The notes under the pieces were generated by a model. It was not told the DNA's origin. It saw nothing but the letters and a program-made list of their open reading frames with translations, and did no database searches. Of a stretch of 64,000 bases of DNA, positions 55,898-64,000 are shown one piece after another. The translations under genes and the position numbers were made by a program. The DNA is taken from positions 62,001 through 126,000 of the forward strand of contig NZ_JAMQJY010000004.1 in the NCBI RefSeq assembly GCF_023703085.1. Direction: 5' to 3'. Each line of letters opens with the position of its first letter. Position 1 is the stretch's first letter. The stretch comes from Alkalicoccobacillus plakortidis (GTDB lineage: Bacteria; Bacillota; Bacilli; Bacillales; Bacillaceae_D).

Positions 55898-56861
55898 AGT
55901 GTGTAGTAGATGATATTGCAGACTCCAAAACTTGCATAACCTTTTTACTATGATTAAGCCTTTCATCAGCCTTTGTGTAATCATTATTTTGAATGATCCG
56001 AGCAAATTCAACGAACTCATCATACATACGATGATGTTGACTAGGAGTGATACCTTCATTTTCTACAGCTTGCTCATGCGGTATATAGTTAAAAGATTTA
56101 ATATGATTCGTAGGGTTGTCGATGTGAATGGTTCCTCTATCTCCTTGGATATGAATAGAATGAGATGCTTTACTATCCTTGGAACCAATACATACACTTT
56201 TAAATGATCCATAGTCCAAAATTAGAACACCTGATGTATCAATATCTTTCTCCATATTAGGGTAGTACTGAACATCTTTTGGTTCACCAACTAAACCGAT
56301 CACAAAATGGATATTGTAGATGTTAATATCCATTAAGGCACCTCCAGACATCTCTGGATTAAATACAGGATGAATGACTCCATTTTTAAAGTCTGAGTAT
56401 CTTGAAGAGTACTGAGAATAGTTGCATTCGATGATTTTTATCTCTCCTAGTTTAGGAAGATAGTCATGTAGTGCTAGATAATTCTCTTGATATTGGTTTG
56501 AAATGGCTTCAAGTAACATGACCTGTTGTGAATGAGCAATCTCGACCAACTCATTAAATTCTCTTAAAGTAGGTGTAAATGGTTTCTCACAGATCACGTG
56601 TTTTCCTTTTAGCAGTGCTTGTTTTGCATAGGAATAATGAAGATGGTTAGGTAAACCAATGTAAACTGTATCAATTTCATTACTCGCAAGCATCATGTCA
56701 TACTCCGTATAGCTGTGATGAATGTTATGTTCACTTTGAAGAGCTTGGGCTTTATCCGCGGAGCGTGCATAGATTCCTTCCAGCGTGATAGAGGGAATGG
56801 TCTGAATAAAGCTTAATAAATCTTTTACGATCATTCCCGAGCCAATAATACCTAACTTCAT
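55896..56861 (-). CDS. Gfo/Idh/MocA-family oxidoreductase
   Basis: 321 residues. Rossmann start LGIIGSGMIVKDLLSFIQ, HVICEKPFTPTLREFNEL motif, and a substrate domain (GGALMDINIYNIHFVIG). NAD(P)-dependent sugar or inositol-type dehydrogenase. The start overlaps the preceding gene's end by 4 bases, so it is translationally coupled with the second such enzyme. Confidence 0.92.
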   Translation of the reverse strand: MKLGIIGSGMIVKDLLSFIQTIPSITLEGIYARSADKAQALQSEHNIHHSYTEYDMMLASNEIDTVYIGLPNHLHYSYAKQALLKGKHVICEKPFTPTLREFNELVEIAHSQQVMLLEAISNQYQENYLALHDYLPKLGEIKIIECNYSQYSSRYSDFKNGVIHPVFNPEMSGGALMDINIYNIHFVIGLVGEPKDVQYYPNMEKDIDTSGVLILDYGSFKSVCIGSKDSKASHSIHIQGDRGTIHIDNPTNHIKSFNYIPHEQAVENEGITPSQHHRMYDEFVEFARIIQNNDYTKADERLNHSKKVMQVLESAISSTTH

Positions 56862-57880
56862 TCATGGCACCCCTTTATTCCCGTTTCAAGGATTTCCATC
56901 GCAAGAAGTGTTTCTTCATCTTTTATTGCTTTCTCTTTTCCGTTAACAATCACCTCGTAAAAATCATCATAGATGTTTGCATAATCCCCTTTTTCAGAGA
57001 CCACTTTTTCTTCATGATAACGACCATCTGAATCCAAGTAAGTTAGCGTACCATAGTGTTGAGGTAGATCAACTCCAAAATCCGGATGATTTTTAGGTAG
57101 ATAAAATAATTTTAAATGTTCTTCCTGTCTATCCTCAGTTTCTTTAATAAACATACCTTTTGTGCCATGGACAACAAATCGTGGTCGCGATTTTATCCTG
57201 AAAAAGCTGGATTTTACAGACACTTTCAACGAAGGATAATAAAAATCTAAATCAAAATAATCATTCATTCTGCCAGCACCAAGTAGTTGACGGACATCAT
57301 AGTGAACGTTTTGAGGTTTGCCGAAGTATGAAATGACTTGATCAATGGTGTGAACACCATGTCCATATAAAAAGCTGTTAAATGTTGAGAAGGAATGTGT
57401 GTTCAGAGGTATTTCTGGTCTGAAGTAATCATAATGCATCTCAACCTCTAGCAAATCTCCGAGTTTTCCGGATTCTATTACTTTTTTAGTCGTAAGAAAA
57501 TCCGAATCATATCGTCTGTTTTGATAACATTGGATATGAAGATTTCTCTCTTTAGCATATTGAAAAAGAGTAGCAGCTTCTTCTTTCGTTTGCATAAACG
57601 GTTTTTCAACTAGAACATGTTTGCCGTGATCTAGAGCTAGTTTCGCAAATGTAAAATGAGATTCAATATGCGTACATACTACAACTACCTGGATCTCTTT
57701 ATCGTTTAATAATACAGATAGATCATCTGTGTAATGGGTCTCTGGAATGAGGTCCCATTCATTTTTAGTTAGGTCACGTGCGTAGATGGTTTTAACATGT
57801 ATGTTCTCTCTGTTAAGTGAAAAGGGGGTGTGATAACGGTTTGTACTTTTACCGTTTCCGATATATCCAATAGTTAGCAT
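56858..57880 (-). CDS. Gfo/Idh/MocA-family oxidoreductase
   Basis: 340 residues. IGYIGNGKSTNRYHTPFSL, then KHVLVEKPFMQTKEEA and YGHGVHTIDQVISYFGKP, typical of the MviM/YrbE-like branch. RBS AAGGAG. First gene of an operon with the oxidoreductase at 55896; divergent from an RpiR regulator, which suggests a sugar or sugar-phosphate signal. Confidence 0.92.
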   Translation of the reverse strand: MLTIGYIGNGKSTNRYHTPFSLNRENIHVKTIYARDLTKNEWDLIPETHYTDDLSVLLNDKEIQVVVVCTHIESHFTFAKLALDHGKHVLVEKPFMQTKEEAATLFQYAKERNLHIQCYQNRRYDSDFLTTKKVIESGKLGDLLEVEMHYDYFRPEIPLNTHSFSTFNSFLYGHGVHTIDQVISYFGKPQNVHYDVRQLLGAGRMNDYFDLDFYYPSLKVSVKSSFFRIKSRPRFVVHGTKGMFIKETEDRQEEHLKLFYLPKNHPDFGVDLPQHYGTLTYLDSDGRYHEEKVVSEKGDYANIYDDFYEVIVNGKEKAIKDEETLLAMEILETGIKGCHE

Positions 57881-58041
57881 GTATATGACTCCTTCTTGTT
57901 TTTCCTTTATTATAGATAGAAAAAAGCTCTTACAACCGTTTTGGTGTGAAATTGGTATAAATAATCAAGCTTTTGCTATTATAGAATTAGTGCATTAAAA
58001 AATTTGTTCATTTCTGACACGTAATGAATAGGAGTGACCTC

Positions 58042-58893
58042 ATGAGAATTTTGGATCAACTTTTAGAAACTGAACGGTTTATACCTAATGAAAAGTCTAT
58101 TGCGACTTTCATTCTTACACAAAAGGAAAACATGCTGTACATGACAATTCAAGAGCTCGCAAAGCATACGTATACTTCACATTCAGCTATAATCCGAATG
58201 ATTCAGAAATTAGGATTATCAGGTTTTAAAGAATTCACGATCAAACTTGCTCAGGAAATTCAGAGTGATCAGAAGGAGCAAGTGATCATTGATCCCAATT
58301 ATCCTTTTTCTCGAGATGAGCAGCCAATTGAAATTGCCAAAGAGATATCGGATCTTATGCAATACACAATAAAGAGAACCTATGAATACTTAGACAATCG
58401 TTTGTTAGAGCAAACGGCAGAACAAATTAATCAAGCTGAACGAATCTTTATCTATGCGTTAGGAGATTCGCAAATAAGAGCAAAAAGCTTTCAAAATAAA
58501 ATGCTTAAGATCAATAAATATGTAGTCATTGCTACGGAGCTTTCTGAATGGTCCTATCATTCTTTAAATCTTAGGCAACAAGATTGCGCTATTTTCTTGT
58601 CATACCACGCGAAATCCATTGATTTTATTAAAACGGCAAAGTTCTTATCAGATAAAGATGTGCCAATTATCTCTATAACGGCATCCTCCAACAGTGACCT
58701 AACGAAGCAAAGCACCTATACGATCTTAGTACCAAATGAAGAGGACAAGTTCTCAAAGATTGGGACCTTTTCATCTCAAATTTCATTTGAATATGTACTG
58801 AATACCATTTATTCATGTATATATAAACTTGATTATGAAAACCATAAACAGCTTTCAATCGATACGTTTAAACGTGTGGAGGAAGATATGTAG
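58042..58893 (+). CDS. RpiR/MurR-family regulator
   Basis: 283 residues from ATG 58042 (AGGAGTG upstream). N-terminal RpiR helix-turn-helix: TIQELAKHTYTSHSAIIRMIQKLGLSGFKEF; C-terminal SIS domain (IFIYALGDSQIRAKSFQNKML ... VPIISITASSNSDLTKQST) that binds sugar phosphates. Divergent from the two Gfo/Idh genes, which it probably controls. A terminator follows. Confidence 0.92.
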   Translation: MRILDQLLETERFIPNEKSIATFILTQKENMLYMTIQELAKHTYTSHSAIIRMIQKLGLSGFKEFTIKLAQEIQSDQKEQVIIDPNYPFSRDEQPIEIAKEISDLMQYTIKRTYEYLDNRLLEQTAEQINQAERIFIYALGDSQIRAKSFQNKMLKINKYVVIATELSEWSYHSLNLRQQDCAIFLSYHAKSIDFIKTAKFLSDKDVPIISITASSNSDLTKQSTYTILVPNEEDKFSKIGTFSSQISFEYVLNTIYSCIYKLDYENHKQLSIDTFKRVEEDM

Positions 58894-58911
58894 TAGTCAA
58901 ATAAGGTTGAG

Positions 58912-58940
58912 AAGAGCACCCATAAGGTGTTCTTTTTTTA
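58912..58940 (+). terminator. Rho-independent terminator after rpiR gene
   Basis: GAGCACC, loop CATAA, GGTGTTC, then T7. Confidence 0.8.
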
Positions 58941-58972
58941 GTGCTTGACGTATCCTCAAGACTTACTATATC

Positions 58973-58999
58973 ATTAAATCGTAATAATTACGATTTAAT
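58973..58999. promoter_or_regulatory. Zur box
   Basis: Core TCGTAATAATTACGA (58979-58993) is the Bacillus Zur consensus TCGTAATNATTACGA exactly, extended by AAA/TTT and further to 13-bp arms around the centre A58986. It sits 15 bases before the ZinT-like gene, so that gene should be repressed by zinc. Confidence 0.9.
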
Positions 59000-59013
59000 T
59001 GAGGGGTGTATGA

Positions 59014-60015
59014 ATGAAAAGTTCAAGTTTTAAATGGGTAGGTGCAATCGCTTTGGTGGTTATAATGGCGGCTTGCCAGGATGCCACCACTACGGAGGAA
59101 GAACAGGGCGAGTCTTCTAGCGAAAATCATGAAAACGAGCTAGATCATGATCAGAATGTAGAGGAAGGGATTGTGATTCAAGGATTGGCGGATCATTATC
59201 ACACAGGTGATGCCATTCAACTGACTGCGGAACTTGATGAAGAAGCGGAATATGATCATTGGCATTGGTACATAAAAAATGATGAAGAGTCTGAATGGGA
59301 AACGGTTCCGAATCAAGAAAGTACAAATTTCTCAAGTGAAGCGACAGTAGATGGACAAGAAATAAAAGTGATTTTATTTGATGATGAGCATGAAGCTTAT
59401 GTGCAATCAGTTCCAGTCCAAATTAGCATTGACGATCATGAACATGGTCACAGTCATGCACATGATGAAGAAAGCCAAAAAATCTATGAAGGTTATTTTG
59501 AGGATGATCAAATCGAGGATCGTACCCTCACTGATTGGACGGGAGATTGGCAATCTGTCTACCCGTACTTACAGTCTGGAGAACTAGATGAGGTATTTGC
59601 TCATAAGGCTGAACATGGTGATATGACTGAAGAAGAGTACAAAGACTATTATGAGATAGGCTATGAAACGGATGTTGATCGAATTGTCATTGACGATCAT
59701 ACATTTACATTCTTTAAGGGTGACGAGGAACACTCTGGTGAATATAGCTATGATGGATATGAAGTTTTGACATACGAAAAAGGAAATAGAGGGGTAAGGT
59801 ACATCTTTAAGCTAGCTGAAGATGAAGAAACGAATGAGATGCCTCAATACATTCAATTTAGTGATCATAGCATTTTCCCGACTGAAGCCTTTCATTTTCA
59901 TCTTTATTGGGGAGACGATCGTGAGGCACTGTTAGATGAAGTCACTAACTGGCCGACGTATTACCCATCAGAAATGGATGCAGATGAGATTACTCATGAG
60001 ATGATTGCCCATTAA
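59014..60015 (+). CDS. ZinT-like zinc-binding lipoprotein
   Basis: 333 residues. Signal peptide with lipobox MAAC, an acidic linker, an Ig-like domain (GIVIQGLADHYHTGDAIQL), a His-rich stretch (DDHEHGHSHAHDEE) and a C-terminal ZinT/YodA domain: IYEGYFEDDQIEDRTLTDW, GDWQSVYPYLQSG and the zinc motif FHFHLYWGDD. In other bacteria ZinT passes Zn2+ to ZnuA/AdcA. Zn-starvation induction is supported by the perfect Zur box directly upstream. No ABC transporter genes are adjacent. RBS GAGGGGTG. Confidence 0.92.
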   Translation: MKSSSFKWVGAIALVVIMAACQDATTTEEEQGESSSENHENELDHDQNVEEGIVIQGLADHYHTGDAIQLTAELDEEAEYDHWHWYIKNDEESEWETVPNQESTNFSSEATVDGQEIKVILFDDEHEAYVQSVPVQISIDDHEHGHSHAHDEESQKIYEGYFEDDQIEDRTLTDWTGDWQSVYPYLQSGELDEVFAHKAEHGDMTEEEYKDYYEIGYETDVDRIVIDDHTFTFFKGDEEHSGEYSYDGYEVLTYEKGNRGVRYIFKLAEDEETNEMPQYIQFSDHSIFPTEAFHFHLYWGDDREALLDEVTNWPTYYPSEMDADEITHEMIAH

Positions 60016-60057
60016 TTTTGTTTTACATTGCAGAAAGAGCTGTCCGTATTGGTGGTG

Positions 60058-60102
60058 CACCCCAAAAGTTAGAGAAAAATCTAACGTTTGGGGTGTTTTT
60101 TA
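60058..60102 (+). terminator. Rho-independent terminator after ZinT-like gene
   Basis: Stem CACCCCAAAAGTTAGA (60058-60073) with TCTAACGTTTGGGGTG (60080-60095), loop GAAAAA, T6. Confidence 0.85.
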
Positions 60103-60203
60103 TATGTTAGTAAACCGGATAATTGACAATAATACAGTTAGGATTAAAATAAATCTATTAACAACCTTTTAGAAGCTAAGAACAAAAGAGAAGAGGAATG
60201 AGT

Positions 60204-60569
60204 ATGTCCGTCGTATCCACTGTACTAGTCATGGTCGTGGCACTTGAACACCTATATATTATGTATCTTGAAACCTTTGCCACTTCATCAAGTAGAACGT
60301 CCAAAACGTTTAACATTGACGAAGAAAAATTAATGGATCCGACCGTAAATGTATTACTAAAAAATCAAGGAATCTATAACGGGTTTCTAGCGCTTGCTCT
60401 GATTTATGCCGCTTTATTTTCAAATCATGCGCTTGAGATCAGCACACTTTTAGTCATTGTCATTATCGGTGTCGCCATCTACGGAGGATTAACGAGTTCC
60501 AAAAGTATCATCTTAAAACAAGGTGGACCTGCGATTTTAGCCTTGCTAAGTATTGTGATTTTTAATTAA
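60204..60569 (+). CDS. DUF1304 membrane protein
   Basis: 121 residues from ATG 60204, eight bases after AGAAGAGG. Four hydrophobic helices with the DUF1304 pattern: LVMVVALEHLYIMYLETFA, NVLLKNQGIYNGFLALALIYA and GVAIYGGLTSSKSIILKQGGPA. Function unknown. Alone between two terminators. Confidence 0.87.
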   Translation: MSVVSTVLVMVVALEHLYIMYLETFATSSSRTSKTFNIDEEKLMDPTVNVLLKNQGIYNGFLALALIYAALFSNHALEISTLLVIVIIGVAIYGGLTSSKSIILKQGGPAILALLSIVIFN

Positions 60570-60595
60570 TGAAAAATATAATTGTTTTCTAAAGC

Positions 60596-60636
60596 AAAAA
60601 AGTATGAAGGCCAAAAGGCTTTGATACTTTTTTTAG
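60596..60636 (+). terminator. Rho-independent terminator
   Basis: AAAAAGTATGAAGGCC, loop AAAA, GGCTTTGATACTTTTTT; follows the DUF1304 gene. Confidence 0.85.
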
Positions 60637-60654
60637 TATCTACAATAAAAGGGC

Positions 60655-60702
60655 TTTACTTTTATAAAATTCACAAGTATAGTTGGTTATACAACTAACC
60701 AA
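60655..60702 (+). promoter_or_regulatory. Promoter with operator for the GntR-ABC operon
   Basis: TTTACT (60655-60660), 17-base spacer, TATAGT (60678-60683), then the inverted repeat TTGGTTA-N6-TAACCAA (60683-60702) right after the -10 box, as for YtrA-type autoregulation. Confidence 0.65.
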
Positions 60703-60739
60703 CCTAATGAAGTAGCATGTAAGAAAGGAAGAGGTTCTC

Positions 60740-61111
60740 TTGAAAGCATTGTTAGACGAATCACAGCCTATATTTCAACAGATTGCCCAAATGATTATGG
60801 ATGACATTGTTGATGGTCAGTTGAAAGAAGGCGAGAGAATCCCATCGGAAAATGAACTGTCGCAATTTTACAATATCAACCGGGCTACTGCGCGTAAAGG
60901 ACTTCAAATGCTAGTAGACCGAGAGATTATTTACAAACAACGGGGTATTGGGATGTTTGTAAAAGAAGGTGCAAGAGCCCAAGTATTAGAGGAGAAGCAA
61001 GGGCAATATCGAGAAGCACATATTCGACCTTTGTTAGAAGAAGCCAAACGCATTGGCATGTCGGTTAATCAAGTGATTGATTGGATAATAGAGGAGGAGA
61101 AAAAACAATGA
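60740..61111 (+). CDS. GntR-family regulator (YtrA subfamily)
   Basis: 123 residues from TTG. Winged helix IFQQIAQMIMDDIVDGQLKEGERIPSENELSQFYNINRATARKGLQMLVDREIIYKQRGIGMFV in outline (core RIPSENELSQFYNINRATA), followed by a ~45-residue helical dimerisation tail. This short form is the YtrA subfamily, which controls ABC genes of cell-wall antibiotic stress. Last 4 bases overlap the ABC gene. Operator-like repeat in its promoter. Confidence 0.92.
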   Translation: MKALLDESQPIFQQIAQMIMDDIVDGQLKEGERIPSENELSQFYNINRATARKGLQMLVDREIIYKQRGIGMFVKEGARAQVLEEKQGQYREAHIRPLLEEAKRIGMSVNQVIDWIIEEEKKQ

Positions 61112-61983
61112 TTTCAGTTCAAAATGCTGTCTTTTCGTATGATGACTCATACATCTTAAAAGGAATTTCCTATGTTGAGGAAAGTCCCATTATTGCAGGA
61201 CTGTGGGGAAGAAATGGAGTAGGAAAAACCACGTTAATGAAATTGATGGCCGGTCACATGAAACCCTCAGAAGGCAGACTTGAAATCATGGGCCAGCAGC
61301 CTTATAACAATGTAAAAGCACAGAAGCACCTATGTTATATGCAAGAGGATCATCCATTTAGTGAGATTTGGACAGTTCGAGATGCGTTAAGATTTTATCA
61401 ATACTTTAACCCTAACTGGAATCAAGAAGAGGCATTTCAGCTTTTAGAGGCATTTGAGTTACCTGAGAAAAAGAAAGTAAAAAAGCTCTCAACTGGAATG
61501 AAAACCGCTCTACAGCAAGTCATCGGATTGGCTAGTCATGCAGAGGTGACGATTTTGGATGAACCGACAAATGGCTTAGATGCGGGCATGCGTAAGACAT
61601 TTTATAAATTGCTATTGAAAAGCTATGAGGCAAATCCACGCTTAATCGTCGTATCCACACACCATATTGAAGAAATACAAAACTTATTAGATTCAATCAT
61701 GGTTATACATGAAGGGAAGCTGCTCATGCACAAATCAATGGAAGAAATAAGAGAAATGGGCATGTGGTTAACTGGAGAAAGCAATCAAGTGGATGTGCTG
61801 GTAAAAGGTAAAAGAGTTTTAGAAGAAAGCAAAATGGGATCTATGAAAAAAGTGATGGTTGACGATGTAATATCCGATGTTTGGAGAGATCATGCCCGAA
61901 AAGGCGGCGTTTCGCTTGAGAGTGCACCATTGCAAGATTATTTATTAAACGTGACAGAAAAAAAGAAGGAGGGTATTAGATGA
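61108..61983 (+). CDS. ABC transporter ATP-binding protein (YtrB-like)
   Basis: 291 residues from ATG 61108 (AGAGGAGG upstream), overlapping the regulator by 4 bases. Walker A GLWGRNGVGKTTLMKLM, signature LSTGMKTALQQ (LSTGM instead of LSGGQ, as in YtrB), Walker B VTILDEPTNGLDAGM and an H-loop. Together with the permease downstream it forms an exporter induced by cell-envelope stress; specificity unknown. Confidence 0.93.
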   Translation: MISVQNAVFSYDDSYILKGISYVEESPIIAGLWGRNGVGKTTLMKLMAGHMKPSEGRLEIMGQQPYNNVKAQKHLCYMQEDHPFSEIWTVRDALRFYQYFNPNWNQEEAFQLLEAFELPEKKKVKKLSTGMKTALQQVIGLASHAEVTILDEPTNGLDAGMRKTFYKLLLKSYEANPRLIVVSTHHIEEIQNLLDSIMVIHEGKLLMHKSMEEIREMGMWLTGESNQVDVLVKGKRVLEESKMGSMKKVMVDDVISDVWRDHARKGGVSLESAPLQDYLLNVTEKKKEGIR

Positions 61984-62696
61984 GCTCAGTTTATGGAATA
62001 AATCGTTTATTCTATGAAGATGCGCGATGGTTTATAGGGAAACTACTTTTAATGTATATTACGCTACCCTTGGCCATTGCATGGACCATTCTTGCAGTGT
62101 CGGTAGATTTGGGGGACACACTCACGTCCATTGTTGGACCAGCTTATTTTTTCTTTATACCCGCTTATGGAATTCTAGCCTTTAAAGGACTTTTGCCAAT
62201 TGCCATGGGTATTGGCAGCACAAGAACTCAACTTTTGAAGACCTTTTATCTAATTGGAACATCTGCCATACTCGCATATATTCTCTTCTTGAATGTGTTT
62301 CAGTTGGTCATCGCATCCCTATATCATCGTGGAATCGCATCCTCTTCTATTTTGCATCCAGGATTGCTGCACTCACAAGAGTATCTATTCCTTCCTTACT
62401 TATGGATTGATTTAATGTTTGCGCTGGCAATGTTTGGAGGAGCTTTCTTTATCTATTGTCTAACCTATCGAGTAGGAATCACTCAAACCCTAATAGCTAC
62501 AATGGTGATTGGGATCTCTGCCATGTTTTTATACTATTCAGGTATGCTAGAAGGACCAATCGAATGGCTGTTATCACTTGATATGAGCGCTATAGCTATT
62601 TTTACCGTGGCTGGTGTTGTAGGTCTAAGTGCATTATTAGCTACTTACCCACTAATGAAAAACGCTTCACTTCTGCCAAAGGGGAAAAAAGAGTAA
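61980..62696 (+). CDS. ABC transporter permease
   Basis: 238 residues, six hydrophobic helices (about 20-42, 48-70, 88-112, 130-160, 165-185, 200-225). Overlaps the ATPase by 4 bases. ABC-2-like membrane subunit of the YtrC/YtrD kind, but shorter than YtrC. A terminator follows 112 bases later (62809-62846). Confidence 0.82.
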   Translation: MSSVYGINRLFYEDARWFIGKLLLMYITLPLAIAWTILAVSVDLGDTLTSIVGPAYFFFIPAYGILAFKGLLPIAMGIGSTRTQLLKTFYLIGTSAILAYILFLNVFQLVIASLYHRGIASSSILHPGLLHSQEYLFLPYLWIDLMFALAMFGGAFFIYCLTYRVGITQTLIATMVIGISAMFLYYSGMLEGPIEWLLSLDMSAIAIFTVAGVVGLSALLATYPLMKNASLLPKGKKE

Positions 62697-62808
62697 GAAT
62701 TTAAAAATAAATTCCGATAAAAAAGGTTTGACAAATCAGTTTTATTGGTTTAAATTAATGACAACCCTTTTTATACTCCCCATTAAAAGCCGACTTGACC
62801 TCAAGAGG

Positions 62809-62846
62809 CCTGGACTCAGATGATGCTGAGTCCAGGATTTTTTTTG
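62809..62846 (+). terminator. Rho-independent terminator of the GntR-ABC operon
   Basis: CCTGGACTCAG (62809-62819), loop ATGATG, CTGAGTCCAGG (62826-62836), then T8. The 112 bases between permease stop and this stem contain TTGACA (62728-62733) but no gene. Confidence 0.85.
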
Positions 62847-62920
62847 TTCTCCCAAGATTTTTTCCTAGAAGTAAGGTAAGTGATTAAGAGCGAGAAGCAT
62901 TTTAGGAAGAAGCATTAGAT

Positions 62921-63222
62921 AGATCAGCAAGAAGCAAGGTAAGGTAGCAAGGAGGAGTAGCGTTGAACCAAGAAGTATGGCAAGAGAGCAAGAGCAAACA
63001 ACGTTGATCCAAGAAGCAAAGTAAGACAGCAAGAGCAAACAGAGTTGAACCAAGAAGCGAGGCAAGACAGCAAGGAAGAAAGGCGTTGAACCAAGAAGCA
63101 AGGCAAGACAGCAAGAACAAATAGCGTTGAACCAAGAAGCAAGGCAAGACAGCAAGAACAAATAGCGTTGAACCAAGAAGTGAGGCAAGACAGCAAGAGC
63201 AAATAGCCTTGCACCAAGAACT
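62921..63222. repeat. 41-bp tandem repeat array
   Basis: Seven copies of a 41-base unit (starts 62921, 62962, 63003, 63044, 63085, 63126, 63167) plus a partial copy at 63208. Consensus opens GTTGAACCAAGAAGCAAG and continues GCAAGACAGCAAG-AACAAATAGC. Strongly purine-rich on the plus strand. Copies 5 and 6 are the same; outer copies have drifted. No interspaced unique DNA, so not a CRISPR. Period 41 is not a multiple of 3, so it is non-coding. Confidence 0.9.
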
Positions 63223-63338
63223 TCAATTTTATTTTCCGATTGTTCACAATCGTTCATATTAATATTGGAATAATTAGGTTGGAAATGGTAGGCTAAGAGT
63301 GAGAATAGATTTTCATGATGGAGTTTTTGTAGGTTCGA

Positions 63339-63602
63339 ATGAAGGTTTGGTATTCGTATGTTTTTCTTATCCTTATGATCATAATCTTTTCTCGCTCTTT
63401 TGTTGATACCGGACTACATGTTACGGTTCTTTTTTTATTCTTGGTTAATCTAATTTGTTTTGTTAGGGAAGTTACGATGATTCGAACGCTTAAACAGAAC
63501 CCTGAAAGGGATGTCACCGTAGCTTATGTATTCTTGATCATCAGTCAGTTTTTCCTCACTTTAGTTATATTTTTTTGTTTCTTTTTATTTTTCGTTAGGT
63601 GA
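63339..63602 (+). CDS. Small membrane protein, unknown
   Basis: 87 residues with three hydrophobic helices (residues ~6-22, 28-48, 60-84) and a short basic loop (REVTMIRTLKQNPERD). Ribosome binding site weak. The stop overlaps the region directly before the next gene (AAAGGAG follows), so the two may be co-transcribed. No family recognised. Confidence 0.55.
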   Translation: MKVWYSYVFLILMIIIFSRSFVDTGLHVTVLFLFLVNLICFVREVTMIRTLKQNPERDVTVAYVFLIISQFFLTLVIFFCFFLFFVR

Positions 63603-63616
63603 AAGGAGTGAGAACC

Positions 63617-63916
63617 ATGCCTACTTGCCAACAATGCGGCAACAAATGGAGCTGGAAACAAACATTAAAAAAGACGTTTGTTTTATATCCTGGGTTTGAC
63701 TGTCCGTTCTGTGGTAAGAAGCAATATCAAACCAACAGGTCAAGAAAAAAAAGTGCGGCTTTAGCCTTTATCATTCCAACACTCATTTTTATATTTAATA
63801 TATTGCAAGTTCCCTTTTTAACAATTATTGTCGTTTCAATTATTGTTTTCACTTTAATGATAAGTATCTACCCATACCTCGTTGATTTATCCAATGAAGA
63901 AGAATTCCTCTTCTAA
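63617..63916 (+). CDS. CXXC-(20)-CXXC small membrane protein (TIGR04104 type)
   Basis: 99 residues from ATG 63617 (AAAGGAG eight bases upstream). N-terminal zinc-ribbon-like pair CQQC and CPFC separated by 21 residues (GNKWSWKQTLKKTF, then VLYPGFD), followed by a basic stretch and two hydrophobic helices. The pattern is that of the cxxc_20_cxxc family found in Firmicutes, function unknown. Follows a small membrane protein. Confidence 0.72.
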   Translation: MPTCQQCGNKWSWKQTLKKTFVLYPGFDCPFCGKKQYQTNRSRKKSAALAFIIPTLIFIFNILQVPFLTIIVVSIIVFTLMISIYPYLVDLSNEEEFLF

Positions 63917-64000
63917 ACACCTGAATTGCCTAAATCCTTAAGCATGTATTCCTTTTTAGTTGATTCCCGCATAGAATAATTGACTAATACGAAGGGGAGT

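Noticed and set aside
62921-63222. CRISPR array
   Set aside because: Repeats are directly adjacent with no unique spacers, and no cas gene is nearby.
62865-63257. Three overlapping minus-strand open frames with Leu/Cys/Ser-rich repeats
   Set aside because: They read the three phases of a 41-base tandem repeat (41 mod 3 = 2); there is no ribosome binding site and no reason for a protein.

Overview
The window looks like chromosomal DNA of a low-GC, spore-forming Bacillaceae species. Evidence: strong AGGAGG-type ribosome binding sites, an orphan GerAB-type germination permease, a SinI-like peptide, a YtrA-type GntR/ABC operon, a thioredoxin-type arsenate reductase, YisL and CtaA homologues, and a perfect Bacillus-type Zur box. 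No rRNA gene, complete tRNA, intact insertion sequence, phage module or CRISPR array is visible. It is accessory-type content: many small transcription units, each with its own regulator and a hairpin terminator.

Layout. 0-7.5 kb: glycoside utilisation cluster (GPH transporter, AraC regulator, GH2 and GH3 enzymes; both enzymes frameshifted). 7.6-13.1 kb: TetR/MFS efflux pair, then TetR/cytochrome P450/SDR. 13.3-18.1 kb: four degenerate copies of a ~113-nt repeat (tRNA T-arm-like sequence plus terminator hairpin) that separate small cassettes (membrane protein, lipoprotein, GNAT, Ecs-like ABC pair). 18.2-25.6 kb: flavoproteins, an oxidoreductase, nitroreductase, two luciferase-like monooxygenases with HxlR and MarR regulators. 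26.2-27.8 kb: TetR plus SDR with matching operators. 28.0-28.6 kb: a c-di-GMP-I riboswitch in front of a SinI-like gene, then a possible structured RNA. 28.6-35.3 kb: amidohydrolase, AraC/GyrI-like, DinB, HTH+MFS, GerAB, quinone reductase-like + HxlR. 35.5-38.0 kb: methyltransferase, response regulator, histidine kinase and an unlisted 29-residue membrane peptide. 38.2-40.3 kb: arsR-arsB-arsC. 40.5-43.1 kb: PadR, YisL, hydrolase, CtaA. 43.4-58.9 kb: acetyltransferases, a betaine-type binding protein, NUDIX, TetR/MFS, MerR-AKR-cupin, MurE-like ligase, cardiolipin synthase, two Gfo/Idh dehydrogenases with an RpiR regulator. 58.9-64 kb: Zur-controlled ZinT-like lipoprotein, DUF1304, GntR-ABC-permease, a 41-bp tandem repeat array, and two small membrane proteins.

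The most striking signal cuts across genes. At least twelve genes are broken, and in eight of them the frame is restored by removing a single T from GCTTGG (or a single A from CCAAGC, its complement), i.e. an apparent one-base insertion into the pentamer GCTGG/CCAGC. It occurs on both strands and in different codon phases, so it acts on DNA or on the sequence data, not on the ribosome. Either it is a motif-specific sequencing/assembly error, in which case these genes are intact, or it is a sequence-specific mutational process. The best candidate for new biology of regulation is the c-di-GMP riboswitch-SinI unit at 28.04-28.32 kb, whose aptamer 3' end overlaps a hairpin that masks the Shine-Dalgarno sequence.
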